This document shows positions 17,770-27,227 of a DNA stretch of 64,000 nucleotides, one piece after another. Both the position numbers and the translations under genes were made by a program. Under the pieces are notes generated by a model. That model worked only from the letters and a program-made list of their open reading frames with translations, did no database searches and was not told the origin of the DNA. Positions within the stretch are counted from its first letter, which is position 1, and the number at the start of each line of letters is the position of its first letter. Source of the DNA: CAVQCA01 sp963710815 (GTDB lineage Bacteria > Pseudomonadota > Gammaproteobacteria > UBA9214); contig CAVQCA010000145.1 in assembly GCA_963710815.1 (NCBI GenBank), positions 21,950 to 85,949 on the forward strand. The letters are read 5' to 3'.

Positions 17770-19221
17770 TCAGCGCTTGGCGAGTGATGCTGGCGGCGAC
17801 TTGTAGCGTAGAACTGAATTGCTGCCCGAACGAACGGTTTTTATAGCGATGGCAGATTTATTGATTTCGGTAGCACCGCTCGCGGGCACATTCCGCAGGC
17901 GATGTAACAGGGCGGTAAATGACAATACGATGAGGTAAACAACCAGCAAGGGGTGCATGACCTCGAATGAGGGACCGGTCAGGCTCCGGATGACAAGTAA
18001 TGTAAACGCTCCAGCGGTTTGCAGCCAGATCATTTGCCGTGCTTCGATTTTTGAGTTTTTTAGTCTGCCGAAGTAAATGCGAAGCGTCGCCCATACCAGC
18101 GGGAATATGAAGACAGCTAGGCCGACAAAACCAAGCCCGATGAGAACCTCGAGGTAGGTATTGTCGACACTGCTTACATCAAGCAACATCCTCTGCCCTG
18201 CGTAGTAGCCGTGCCCGATGACTGGTGATGTCGCGATCTGTTCCATCACCTTCTCCCAGAACCCGATCCGACCGGTCAGGGTAATGAATGCCTCAGCGGT
18301 CTGTCCCCTCATGATGTAGTGTTGTACAAGACTCTCGAATGATGTGGCGAGCAACAGAATTGCACCGATACCGCCAACGGCAAAGATGTATTTCCAGCGG
18401 TGTGCATACACGAGCATCAGTATCAGGGCGGCTGTGCAGGCAATAATGGGGGTTCGTGAATGTGCCAATATCATCATTATTACGGCGAAGGTGGCAGCAA
18501 AGTACAGCCCGGTGCGCCGTATCCTGATATCTCCGGTCGTGGTAAGCAGTGGTGAGACTGATAATATGAAGAGCAGTCCGGAAAGCGAGCCGACCGATGA
18601 CGGGTTGATGATCGGGACAAGTCCGCGTACCGCGAAGTAGTACTGGGTATATGTGGTGTCAGGATTCTTGATGGCGGCGGAAGGATCAAGGATCAGCCCG
18701 GCAAGGACCGTCATGCACAGGTACATCAACACCAGTCCAAGCAGGCGGGACAGCCAGACAGCATCTTCAGTGTTGCGCATGCGCCCGGTTACCGACATGA
18801 TGGCCAGTGACAGTGTCAGTACCTCGAAGCCTTTCCATACGCTGATGAATGGAGCGATGGACCAGATTGCGGATGTAATACCCAATACGCCAAACAGGGC
18901 CATGCCCTTGATGCCTGCCCCGGCATTGCGCCATGAACCGCATCCGGTCATTAGCCGGAAGGCCGAAAACAGGAAAAGAAACACGAATACTCCCGCGCGG
19001 ACAAGGCGTAACGGATTGGGTATTCCGCCTGCGAGTGATGCAGCCTCAGTGGAGCCCAGCATGGTTCCGGCAAGCGCAAGCACGGGAATCAGTGCAGCCT
19101 GTCTGTTTCTTGTCAGCGCCCTGCGCCATTCAGAGAGGCCCGGTAGCGCGGTTGCCGCCAATGTCATTACCAGCGCCAGTAGAAGGATATGGATACCCTG
19201 CATCAGGAGTGATCCATTCAT
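17770..19221 (-). CDS. O-antigen ligase/polymerase-type membrane protein (Wzy/WaaL-like)
   Basis: 483 residues with about ten hydrophobic segments and one larger loop (near residues 320-360) holding TGRIGFWEKVMEQIATSPVI and GHGYYAG, the pattern of Wzy_C / O-antigen ligase proteins. It would polymerise or ligate lipid-linked units at the periplasmic face. With an initiating transferase and a flippase in the same cluster, polymerase is the better guess, but sequence does not separate Wzy from WaaL. Codon use is AT-richer than in the flanking rml and LPS genes. A 145-base gap upstream may hold a promoter. Confidence 0.82.
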   Translation of the reverse strand: MNGSLLMQGIHILLLALVMTLAATALPGLSEWRRALTRNRQAALIPVLALAGTMLGSTEAASLAGGIPNPLRLVRAGVFVFLFLFSAFRLMTGCGSWRNAGAGIKGMALFGVLGITSAIWSIAPFISVWKGFEVLTLSLAIMSVTGRMRNTEDAVWLSRLLGLVLMYLCMTVLAGLILDPSAAIKNPDTTYTQYYFAVRGLVPIINPSSVGSLSGLLFILSVSPLLTTTGDIRIRRTGLYFAATFAVIMMILAHSRTPIIACTAALILMLVYAHRWKYIFAVGGIGAILLLATSFESLVQHYIMRGQTAEAFITLTGRIGFWEKVMEQIATSPVIGHGYYAGQRMLLDVSSVDNTYLEVLIGLGFVGLAVFIFPLVWATLRIYFGRLKNSKIEARQMIWLQTAGAFTLLVIRSLTGPSFEVMHPLLVVYLIVLSFTALLHRLRNVPASGATEINKSAIAIKTVRSGSNSVLRYKSPPASLAKR

Positions 19222-19366
19222 TGCTTAGAACCCATATCAAAATTAACCTTTGGCATCAAATAGTGATTTAGTACAAATAACAACTGCTGTATTTCTCGGA
19301 AAATAATGATATTACTAGTTGTACGCTGTATGGCACTTTGCCCTGGTTCTGATTTTGATATAGAGA

Positions 19367-22363
19367 CTAATCAAACATATCACCAAAGATTGTCCTGTGG
19401 TAGAACTGCCAGGCACGCAGCTGCTTCGCCGGCCATGAGAAGCTCCCGAGCGCATGCCTCTGTGCATTACGTGCAAGTGTGGAACGTTCGTCCGGGTCAT
19501 TGGCGAGCCCAGTCAGCGCCTGCGCGAGATCTGTAATGATAGCCGCTTCAGGCCCGGGCGCTATTCTGAGCCCGGTATCCTCTGTCACCATGGTGCCGGG
19601 GCCACCATAGTTCAGACAGACAACAGGGAGTCCGGCTGCCATCGCTTCCAGTACCACCAGTCCACCGCCTTCCAGACTCGGGAACAGGAACACGTCGGCT
19701 TTCGACATCTGCCGGCGCACTTGCTCACGCGACATCCAGTCGAGAAGTTTGATCCTGTCCTGGAGTCCGTATGCCGCAATCCTATTGCGCAGATGCCGTT
19801 CAGTCGGGCCACGGCCGATCATGGTAAGTGTTGCTCCTGGCTGTTGTTGTGCAAATTCTGCGAAGGACTCAAGTGCGAGGTGAGTCGCCTTTACCGCTAC
19901 GAAGCGACCCACGTAGAGGACCCTGAAATCACTGTCGCTGCCTCTTTCTTCCGCATGATCAGCGGTATCGATACCAATGGCCGGTTCAACAGAGAACTTG
20001 TTTGATGCGAACAGGCTGAGCGGGAACCGTTCGCTCACCTGCCTGTTGATCCCTACAATGGCGCTCGCGCGCAGAGCGGACAGCCAGAAAAGAGGATCTA
20101 TGGTCCTCATGCCGTTCTGGATCATGCGCTTTGCAAGTTCACGTAGTTTGTCTCCGTAGCTCGGGATCAGCCGGAACGGCAAAGGTGGGTGGCTTCCGAT
20201 TGGACCCCAGACGAAGGGTATCCGCGTCAGCGCAAAAAATGTCCAAAGCCAGTCATTTACGAATGTGATGTGATGCCCGGCGTCAAAATTTTCGTTTTTC
20301 GACAATTCCCGGAATTTTGCCAATGCAGCAAACTGCCACAGGTAATAGTAGGTTCTTACTCCGCGTTGTTTCCTCTTCCACCTGGCAAGCCAGAGTGGCA
20401 GGTCGGTGTATATAAAATGCAGATGCTTGTTAGGTGACTGTGCCATGGCCTGTTCAATTACCGACCTGTTGTTCAATCGGGTGATGACCCACGTGTCGGC
20501 AAATTGCGATATCTCTTTTGACCAGTGCCAGCCGACACCAGGCTCGGAACCTTCACCGGGTTCACAGGCATATGCGGACACAAGAATCTTAGGACGGCAT
20601 CTGCTGTCCTTCTCACTTATAAGGACCAGTCGCATGCAATCAGTGATCAGACCGGGAGGTGTATCGCAACCGAGGGACCTTCTGTGCAGCAGACCCAGTA
20701 AATACAGTAGCAGGTAGGCTGGCAGCAATTCCCGGGTGATCCCGCTTTTCTCCAGCAGGGTGTGAAATGATTGGCGGCGGTGAATCGTAAGCAGCTTGTG
20801 TACGATCCTGCGCGCATCGGATTTCCTGACCAGCCATTCCACTGAGAATATTCTATGAAACAGGTCTGTCAGTACCGGCGCCTGCGGATTGAAGTACTCC
20901 CAGTCGAACAGATACAGTCTGTTGTCGGCAAGTTTTCTCATGTTCCACGCTGCGAAATCTCCATGAGCGACGACAGTTCGCACGTCGTTGGCCCAGAAGG
21001 AGTGCTGCAGGTGCTGCCTGCAGCAGGCTATAATTTGCTTCTGTTCGTCGGAAAGACGGTGAGGTAGGGTCTTGAGACCGTCGATTATGTTTCCGATCGG
21101 GGTTGTTGGCTGATGTTCGGTAACCAGTGATGCGAGAAAGTTCAATTCAACCGGGTTGATATCCAGTGGCCATGGGCTGCTGTTGTCTGGCGCCGGTGTC
21201 GTGACAAGCATGTGCCAGCCATCTCTTTCCATGCGGGAAAGTATCGCAGGGGTGACCGCTATGCTGCTGTCGATGGCCTCGCTTGCCCGATGCTCGTTTT
21301 CCAGGTCTTTGCGCGCATCAGTTCCGGTCCCCACCTTGCAGTAGCTGAGTATGCCCAGCCCCGTGGCTATCCTGGCAATCAGTTTCTGGTGCGGACCTGG
21401 TGTCCCGATATAGAAGTCGAGTGCCAGGTCTTGATGCTCAGGGAATGTTTCGCGGACAGCCAGAGAGATTCGGATGGTATGGACCTGTTCCGCCGGACCC
21501 AGTCTGCGCATGGAGACAAGTTTCGGTAACATCCGCGCCATTGCGACCGCCAGCCGTGCGCGCCACGAGCGGGGTGTATACAGATCGCCTAGTGATGCCA
21601 GGGAATGTTTCCGGTTTACCCACAACAGCGGTCGCCCGAAGCGCGGAAACGCCCGCCACTCACTTCTACCCGAATCGCTTGCCGCATTTGCAACCGCGGT
21701 TATGCCATCGATAAAAGCCTTGCAGGAAATTTCCAGTCTGGTGTCTGTATAAACTCTGATAGAGGCCGGTAGCAGTGGTACAAGATTCATGATGGCACAT
21801 GTTTGTTCCCGGATCTCGTCGACGGTGAGTTCTGACTTGCGTGCGTGTATCTTTTCCGGGTCGCCGTGCAGGACCATCACCAGGTCGGGTTTTGGCAGCA
21901 GTGCGTGCGCAATGCGCAACAGCATGACCGGTACCCTGAATCCATAGCGTTGGGGATTCATCAGTGTGTCATGATGCCAGCGTTCGATGATTACCAGTCC
22001 ATGCCTTCTAATGACCGGAGCGATGCTGAAGTGATAGCCAAGGATGAAATCTGTCAGGTAGTAGAAATACCTCACCATTGACATGAGCCTGCCGTATGCG
22101 AAGTCCCGTGGTGGGGCCTTGCTGGCATTGTCCGGTTGGCTGACCGGACCACTGCTGTCGCGTCCTGGCTTCGGTAACAGGCCGGGTCGCCAGTGTCGGT
22201 GATCGATGATGGTGAAATGACCGGCCAGCTCCGGTTTTACCGCTTCCAGGATGGTGGACTTGCCGCTTCCGTCCGGTCCCAGTACCACGACGAATAAGCC
22301 GCGAATTGCTGCAGCATGTGTTGACCTGCATGGTTCTTTCTCTGTAGATATATCCGTCGTCAT
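19367..22363 (-). CDS. Three-domain fusion: thymidylate-kinase-like, APH-like kinase, GT4
   Basis: 998 residues with three parts. Residues about 20-230 are a P-loop kinase of thymidylate-kinase type (GPDGSGKST at 29-37, IIERWHHDTLMNPQRYG near 125-141). About 290-580 is an aminoglycoside-phosphotransferase/choline-kinase-like domain with HGDFAAWN at 467-474 and DWEY at 487-490, the catalytic and metal-binding positions. About 590-998 is a GT4 glycosyltransferase with SAYACEPGEGSEPGVGWHW, VLYVGRFVAVKATHLALESF and EGGGLVVLEAMAAGLPVV. All key motifs look intact. Two kinases fused to a sugar transferase suggest a phosphorylated or phospho-linked sugar in the polysaccharide, but no function is established. 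The next gene upstream, 32 bases away, is nucleotidyltransferase-like and probably acts with it. Confidence 0.82.
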   Translation of the reverse strand: MTTDISTEKEPCRSTHAAAIRGLFVVVLGPDGSGKSTILEAVKPELAGHFTIIDHRHWRPGLLPKPGRDSSGPVSQPDNASKAPPRDFAYGRLMSMVRYFYYLTDFILGYHFSIAPVIRRHGLVIIERWHHDTLMNPQRYGFRVPVMLLRIAHALLPKPDLVMVLHGDPEKIHARKSELTVDEIREQTCAIMNLVPLLPASIRVYTDTRLEISCKAFIDGITAVANAASDSGRSEWRAFPRFGRPLLWVNRKHSLASLGDLYTPRSWRARLAVAMARMLPKLVSMRRLGPAEQVHTIRISLAVRETFPEHQDLALDFYIGTPGPHQKLIARIATGLGILSYCKVGTGTDARKDLENEHRASEAIDSSIAVTPAILSRMERDGWHMLVTTPAPDNSSPWPLDINPVELNFLASLVTEHQPTTPIGNIIDGLKTLPHRLSDEQKQIIACCRQHLQHSFWANDVRTVVAHGDFAAWNMRKLADNRLYLFDWEYFNPQAPVLTDLFHRIFSVEWLVRKSDARRIVHKLLTIHRRQSFHTLLEKSGITRELLPAYLLLYLLGLLHRRSLGCDTPPGLITDCMRLVLISEKDSRCRPKILVSAYACEPGEGSEPGVGWHWSKEISQFADTWVITRLNNRSVIEQAMAQSPNKHLHFIYTDLPLWLARWKRKQRGVRTYYYLWQFAALAKFRELSKNENFDAGHHITFVNDWLWTFFALTRIPFVWGPIGSHPPLPFRLIPSYGDKLRELAKRMIQNGMRTIDPLFWLSALRASAIVGINRQVSERFPLSLFASNKFSVEPAIGIDTADHAEERGSDSDFRVLYVGRFVAVKATHLALESFAEFAQQQPGATLTMIGRGPTERHLRNRIAAYGLQDRIKLLDWMSREQVRRQMSKADVFLFPSLEGGGLVVLEAMAAGLPVVCLNYGGPGTMVTEDTGLRIAPGPEAAIITDLAQALTGLANDPDERSTLARNAQRHALGSFSWPAKQLRAWQFYHRTIFGDMFD

Positions 22364-22395
22364 CGGGTAACAGGTTCAGGATAGCGTGGTCACGC

Positions 22396-23373
22396 TCATG
22401 CGATCGTGAAAATTCCGCCAGGCAGACGTGATCTGTTGCTGCGCAGGTAGCCGATGATGAGTTTTCTGATCAGCAGGATATCGGGAGATCCACCAAGATC
22501 AATGTTGTAAATGCTGCTGGACTTGATGATACACAACCTTGATGTGTATATGCTTCCGGCCAGCGCGGCCAGTAACCCGCAGCAGTCGATGCGACCCTGG
22601 AAAATGTAACTGATCTGCGGAAGCGAGAGCAATGTTTCCCGGGTGGCGCCGGTTACAACCAGTCCTGTCGGGTGAAACGTACGCATCAGATAGCACACCA
22701 GGTAGCGTAGTTTCCCGGTTAGTGTCTGCAACGGGCGGCGGCGGATGGTCTCTAGCAACAGATGTGCGCGACTGGTTCTGTCCAGAATTCCGAATCCCTG
22801 TTGTTTCAGAAAATCATTGTATCGGTGTGCGCCACTGTAGCAATTCTTGATGAAGTGAAGTATTTCCGCGTGCTGCCTGGTCGGCAGGACAAACAGCCCG
22901 CTTTCCGGATCACGCAGACGTTCACGCAGGTAGTGATCCGCGGGTTGCCAGACCAGGCCCCGGTAGTGGATTGACCAGTCGAGATCAATCCGTTTCAGGT
23001 TGCTGTTATCCGGTCCGAGAAACATCCTGGCGCCGCCAAATGTGACCGACACGCATACCAGTAGCCCGGACTTGCGTGCTGTATCCAGGAGGACTGGAAA
23101 GTCGGATTTGCGGATGAGGATGTCAAGGTCGCCCTTGCAGGGTTGTGTGATGTCTTCCAGTCCTCGCTCAATGGCGTATTGCAGTGTGTCTGGCAGGGAG
23201 GTAAAGAAATCAGTAATGAATTCCATAGAAGGTACCGGGAACACGCAAGTTGACTGCCGGATGATAGTGTAATCGCCCTGTCTGGGCATCAGCTTGAGCA
23301 TGGCGGTGTCTCTGGTAGACAGATTCTGGTGGAGCACGCGGGGGAAGTGCTTGATAGTTATTACCGTGCTCAT
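22396..23373 (-). CDS. Nucleotidyltransferase-like protein of unknown function
   Basis: 325 residues not assigned to a named family with certainty. The stretch KGDLDILIRKSDFPVLLDTA (residues 80-99) followed by RIDLDWSIHYRGLVW has the D-x-D plus third Asp pattern of the nucleotidyltransferase fold. The C-terminal third is basic and hydrophobic. It precedes the kinase/APH/GT4 fusion in the same direction with a 32-base gap, so the pair is likely co-expressed. It may prepare a nucleotidyl or phospho-sugar donor. A later start at residue 25 is possible. Confidence 0.55.
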   Translation of the reverse strand: MSTVITIKHFPRVLHQNLSTRDTAMLKLMPRQGDYTIIRQSTCVFPVPSMEFITDFFTSLPDTLQYAIERGLEDITQPCKGDLDILIRKSDFPVLLDTARKSGLLVCVSVTFGGARMFLGPDNSNLKRIDLDWSIHYRGLVWQPADHYLRERLRDPESGLFVLPTRQHAEILHFIKNCYSGAHRYNDFLKQQGFGILDRTSRAHLLLETIRRRPLQTLTGKLRYLVCYLMRTFHPTGLVVTGATRETLLSLPQISYIFQGRIDCCGLLAALAGSIYTSRLCIIKSSSIYNIDLGGSPDILLIRKLIIGYLRSNRSRLPGGIFTIA

Positions 23374-23506
23374 CCTGCTGCGGTACTATCACCACAGGTA
23401 CGGATATCAGACTGTCTGCAGATTACAACATAAACATTGTATTTCCTGCTGTTGTCCTTCCATTTTACTGCTCGCGGACAGCAGCCTGCGTTTAGGAGTA
23501 TTCATT

Positions 23507-23527
23507 ATGCAGGTCTTTCAGGTATGA
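23507..23527 (+). other. Six-codon leader frame coupled to the methyltransferase start
   Basis: AGGAG at 23494-23498 sits 8 bases before an ATG that opens MQVFQV and stops at a TGA overlapping the next ATG (ATGA at 23524-23527). The larger frame has only a weak AGGT before its own ATG. The arrangement would allow translational coupling. It may be chance. Confidence 0.35.
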
Positions 23528-24327
23528 AAAATGGTTTTCAGGGAATAATTTCTCGTTTACTGTCCGATCCTGGCAGGATCATCCCTGCAATACGTCGACG
23601 CCTCAGGCAGCGTAAACTGTCAAAGAACCTGATATTTACACTATTTTCTGACCGCGAGGAGTTCGCCGGATACAAGCATGAGATTGTTTCAAGCGGGTTG
23701 CTGGAGAAATTGCAGTCTTCGCTGAAGACTTTTGACGAGCTTTCCGGTTGTACCGATCGTGGCGCAGCTTACGACAACGGCGTGATGAGTACACATGAGG
23801 GTATCGCGCTCTATGCACTGACCAGGAAGTTGAAGCCGGCAGTAATCGTAGAAACCGGTGTCTGCATCGGTTATTCGTCCGCGCTCATACTGCAGGCATT
23901 ACATCTGAACCAGTGAGGTGAGTTGCTTTCCATAGGCTTCCCAGAAGTGGCCGGAATAATCTACGCGGCGGGTACCCTCTGGGATGGCAAGGGCGGTGCC
24001 GTTGTGCCGCCGGACAAATCTAGTGGATGGATAATTCCCGACCACCTGCGATTGCGCTGGGGGCTGCGGCTAGGCAAGAGCGAAGATCTTCTGCATCCGC
24101 TGCTGGAGGAAGCAGGCACTGTCGATTATTTTATTAATGACAGTGAACATTCCTACGAATGTAGGATGAGCGAATACACCGTCGCATACCCGTACCTGCG
24201 CGCGGGCGGTCTGCTGATTTCCGATGACATTCTCTGGAACTCGGCATTTTTTGAATTCGCGAAGTCGCGTGATCTCAGAGCGGGTCATATCGGTGGAAGC
24301 ATGGGTATCATCGTTAAACCATGCTGA
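23524..24327 (+). pseudogene. Class I SAM methyltransferase interrupted by an in-frame stop
   Basis: One continuous frame of 267 codons plus stop with a single TGA at 23914-23916. Before the stop: VIVETGVCIGYSSALILQAL, the SAM-binding glycine-rich motif of Methyltransf_24-type enzymes. After it, in the same frame: GELLSIGFPE, then DYFINDSEHSYECRMSEY and GGLLISDDILWNSAFFEF, the expected second half. CGA (Arg) to TGA is the simplest cause. The product would have methylated a sugar or small molecule in the polysaccharide pathway. It is the only rightward gene between 13 and 27 kb and faces the flippase gene, 29 bases away. Confidence 0.8.
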
Positions 24328-24356
24328 ATGCAGGCACGGCCCGGTCACAACTGTGT

Positions 24357-25637
24357 TCAAGTATTACGTTCCCTGTAAAGTTTCTTCAGACACAGTAATC
24401 TCCACGCGGAACTCGACAGGGAGGAGAGAACCGCTGCCAGTCCCGCGCCGGGCAGACCGTAGGCCTGTACAAGAAGAATTCCCGCCGTTACTCCGGTTAT
24501 CGCCCCGATTGCCATGCTGGAAGTTGTGATATCCGGTCGTTCCATGGTTTGCAGTGCGCTGATAAGCGGTGTGGAAATGCTCTCGATGGCAGTTCTGAGG
24601 ATCAGCAGACCTACCAAGAGGCGGTGGCCGGCGTATTTTCCATTGTAAAGTAACTGCATGATATCTTCTGCGAATACGCTGCCGAGTACTATCCAGATCC
24701 CATACGGAATTGCCACTACCAAAACGGTCTTGCGCATTATCCTGAACAGATTGCCCGAGTGGCTGTCCTTGTATCCGTGCGTCATGCGTGGAAGGGAATA
24801 GGCATTGATACCACGTAGAAACGGATTGAGAACACCGGCGACGGCAAAACAGGCGCCGTATGCCCCTACCTGGCTGGTATCGAGAGACCACTGTATGAGC
24901 CAGGGAAATATCTGGGATGCTAAGGTAAACGCGAATACGTTTACAAGTATCCACTTGCCTATCCTGATGCTGCACAGGAAATCGAAAATAAATGCGGATG
25001 GTGTTATCCGCAAGGTAACCCATTGCCGGTATATCAGCAGCATAGCTGCGAACAGGCTGCTGCCACCTATTACCAGATATGAGGATTCGAGTGTCAGCAG
25101 GTTTTCCGTGTACAACGCCGCAGCAGCTGTCAGCATCAGGCAACTTGCGGCGATATTGGCCTTCGCACTGCCGATGAAATTCAGCTGCGCAATGGCAGCA
25201 CTGCGCATTTGCTCGCGCAGCAGGTTAGGGACGATCACCAGTGCAATAAGCGGCAACGCCATGACCAAACCGGCCTTGCCGGGTTTCCGGGGAGCTTCCC
25301 ATGCCATGACTAAAAAAACCACTATTGCCACCAACCCGATAACCAGCGTGTGAAGCAGACCGCTGCCAAGGTGCCGCCCCCGTTCTTCTGAAGACATTCT
25401 CGGGCTGTAGACTGTGAACGGCAGCACCACGATAGCGCGTTGAACGCCCAGTACGATTGCGACCAATGACCAACCCAGTACGAAAACGCCATACTGTTCA
25501 GTGGAGATTGCCCTTGCCACCAGAACCCCCACGATAAAGGTTCCCAGGCTCATCATTCCCTGGTCGACAATGACAGCCATGCTGTCTTGTATGGTTTTCC
25601 TGCCTGCGAATCCTGACAAGCGGCCTGGAATATTCAT
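24357..25637 (-). CDS. Polysaccharide flippase (Wzx-like, MOP superfamily)
   Basis: 426 residues with about 12 hydrophobic segments. The N-terminus resembles oligosaccharide flippases (MAVIVDQGMMSLGTFIVGVL then ARAISTEQYGVFVLGWSL), and basic loops follow in the middle. It would move lipid-linked repeat units across the inner membrane. Its start overlaps the stop of the beta-helix gene by 4 bases (ATGA), so the two are coupled. The gene is AT-richer than the flanks of the island. Confidence 0.82.
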   Translation of the reverse strand: MNIPGRLSGFAGRKTIQDSMAVIVDQGMMSLGTFIVGVLVARAISTEQYGVFVLGWSLVAIVLGVQRAIVVLPFTVYSPRMSSEERGRHLGSGLLHTLVIGLVAIVVFLVMAWEAPRKPGKAGLVMALPLIALVIVPNLLREQMRSAAIAQLNFIGSAKANIAASCLMLTAAAALYTENLLTLESSYLVIGGSSLFAAMLLIYRQWVTLRITPSAFIFDFLCSIRIGKWILVNVFAFTLASQIFPWLIQWSLDTSQVGAYGACFAVAGVLNPFLRGINAYSLPRMTHGYKDSHSGNLFRIMRKTVLVVAIPYGIWIVLGSVFAEDIMQLLYNGKYAGHRLLVGLLILRTAIESISTPLISALQTMERPDITTSSMAIGAITGVTAGILLVQAYGLPGAGLAAVLSSLSSSAWRLLCLKKLYRERNT

Positions 25638-27019
25638 TTTTCGGGTTGCCTGAAAGTACTGGCAGGGACGGCATCCGGTGATGGCTGGAGGTACAACCCG
25701 CTAGTGTCAGGCCGCTCAGAAATGTATATATCGGGCCCTCCTATGGTACCGCTGACCCGGTTGTCGCTGATTGTGATGTTCTGCATGTTGACTTTGTTGT
25801 GACCTTCCACTTCCAGACCGCCGCGTGGTCCCCGGTAAATATTGCGATAGATGGAATCCTTCGTGACATAATTGTCAATAATCAGGTTTCCGGTTACCTG
25901 AACGTTTCGTGAATTCCGTACGCTCAGTCCTGCAATGCCACTGATACCGGCAGCAGCTGCTTCCTGTCCATTGCTGCGCACATAATTTCCCATTATCAGC
26001 GAATCATTGGAGCCAGTAGTAACGAACAGACCGGAACCATAATTGTCATGTATATCGTTGTTGGCAAATACCGTACCAGGAGCCCGGAATGCAATAAGGG
26101 CAACATTATCCGGTGGTCCTCCGTTATGAATGATTTCGCAATTCTCTATCCTGTTGTTGTTGTTTGGCCCATGTTCTCCAATCGCGACAGCATGTCTGTC
26201 ACCCTTCTTCCACAACGGATAACGTCCGTTATTCGTGACCCTAGTGTTGCGGACAGTATTGTCATGGGAATGATTGCGGATATAGATGCCTTCGCGATTT
26301 TCCTCGAAGAGTGAGTCTTCAAGCAGGTTTTGATGACCGCCGTCCGTGATGTCCAGTCCGCGCCATTGCCATTGGGCGTGGATGTGGCGTGCAACATTGT
26401 AAGCGCCTCCCTTTATCGATATACATGCACCACGCCCAAGCCAGCACTCGATATTTTCAAGATCTATCCAAGAATGTCCGGCAACCGCAATGCCACCACC
26501 ATTTCTTAATGACCATACCTGATGAAGATTCGGGTTTCCTAGGATGCTGTTCAGCATGAGCTTTCCTTGTTTCCAGTACCAGTCACCATCATTCATACTG
26601 TCGGTGCTGGAGCGGACCAGCATCTTCTCACCAAGGCTGAGTCTTGCGGGTTCAATACGGCTGTTTACTACCCAGCAATGAAGCTTGCTGTCGTACTTCC
26701 AGTTGCTGGTCAGAATGGCACCCGATATCACAGGTGGTTCAGTGCCGGATTCGCCTATGAATTTGATCGGCTTACCCGATATACCTGAATTGTGAATTTT
26801 CAGAAATTTGTAAGGGGTGGTGCTTCTTCGAATAACCACAGTGTCTCCCGGGTGGGTTGACCGGGCTGCCTTGTCGAGACTTTTGAATGCGGCATACCAG
26901 TTCAGTCCGCTGTTGTAGTCATTGCCTGTGTCGCGAGAAACGTAGTATGTTGTCGCGCTGGTGGTGGAAAACGGCAATGATAATACCAACACCAGATAAA
27001 CAAAGATTTTTATAAACAT
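25634..27019 (-). CDS. Secreted right-handed parallel beta-helix protein
   Basis: 461 residues. A signal peptide (MFIKIFVYLVLVLSLPFSTT then SAT) precedes ATTYYVSRDTGNDYNSG, the common N-terminus of PbH1-repeat proteins, and then many helix rungs (NNNRIENCEIIHNGG, VFANNDIHDNYGSGLFV, VQVTGNLIIDNYV). Such proteins are often polysaccharide lyases, epimerases or hydrolases. No catalytic residues are assigned here. It is coupled to the flippase gene, so a periplasmic role on the same polysaccharide is likely. The C-terminus shows no CTERM sorting signal. Confidence 0.8.
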   Translation of the reverse strand: MFIKIFVYLVLVLSLPFSTTSATTYYVSRDTGNDYNSGLNWYAAFKSLDKAARSTHPGDTVVIRRSTTPYKFLKIHNSGISGKPIKFIGESGTEPPVISGAILTSNWKYDSKLHCWVVNSRIEPARLSLGEKMLVRSSTDSMNDGDWYWKQGKLMLNSILGNPNLHQVWSLRNGGGIAVAGHSWIDLENIECWLGRGACISIKGGAYNVARHIHAQWQWRGLDITDGGHQNLLEDSLFEENREGIYIRNHSHDNTVRNTRVTNNGRYPLWKKGDRHAVAIGEHGPNNNNRIENCEIIHNGGPPDNVALIAFRAPGTVFANNDIHDNYGSGLFVTTGSNDSLIMGNYVRSNGQEAAAAGISGIAGLSVRNSRNVQVTGNLIIDNYVTKDSIYRNIYRGPRGGLEVEGHNKVNMQNITISDNRVSGTIGGPDIYISERPDTSGLYLQPSPDAVPASTFRQPEK

Positions 27020-27227
27020 AGAGATATGAAGATAAATTTCAGATCAGACATTCGTTGTTCGCTGGGTTGCTTCTCCAGTAAATTGAGATAACACTGAAAA
27101 ATTTCCCTGGAATGTCCGATAGAGTACGAAACCACATAAGCACAGACACATTAAGGTGCAACTGCGATGCAGGTGTCTGTAGATTTATTCATCTGAATAC
27201 CGGAATGTCCACTGAAGAGAGTCGGTC
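27020..27227. promoter_or_regulatory. Divergent promoter region between beta-helix and exosortase genes
   Basis: 208 AT-rich bases between two divergent starts; promoters for both directions should lie here. I could not identify a confident sigma-70 or sigma-54 motif. Confidence 0.4.

Noticed and set aside
23914..23916. TGA in the methyltransferase as a selenocysteine codon
   Set aside because: No SECIS-like hairpin is evident right after it and the family has no Cys at this place; a CGA to TGA change explains it.
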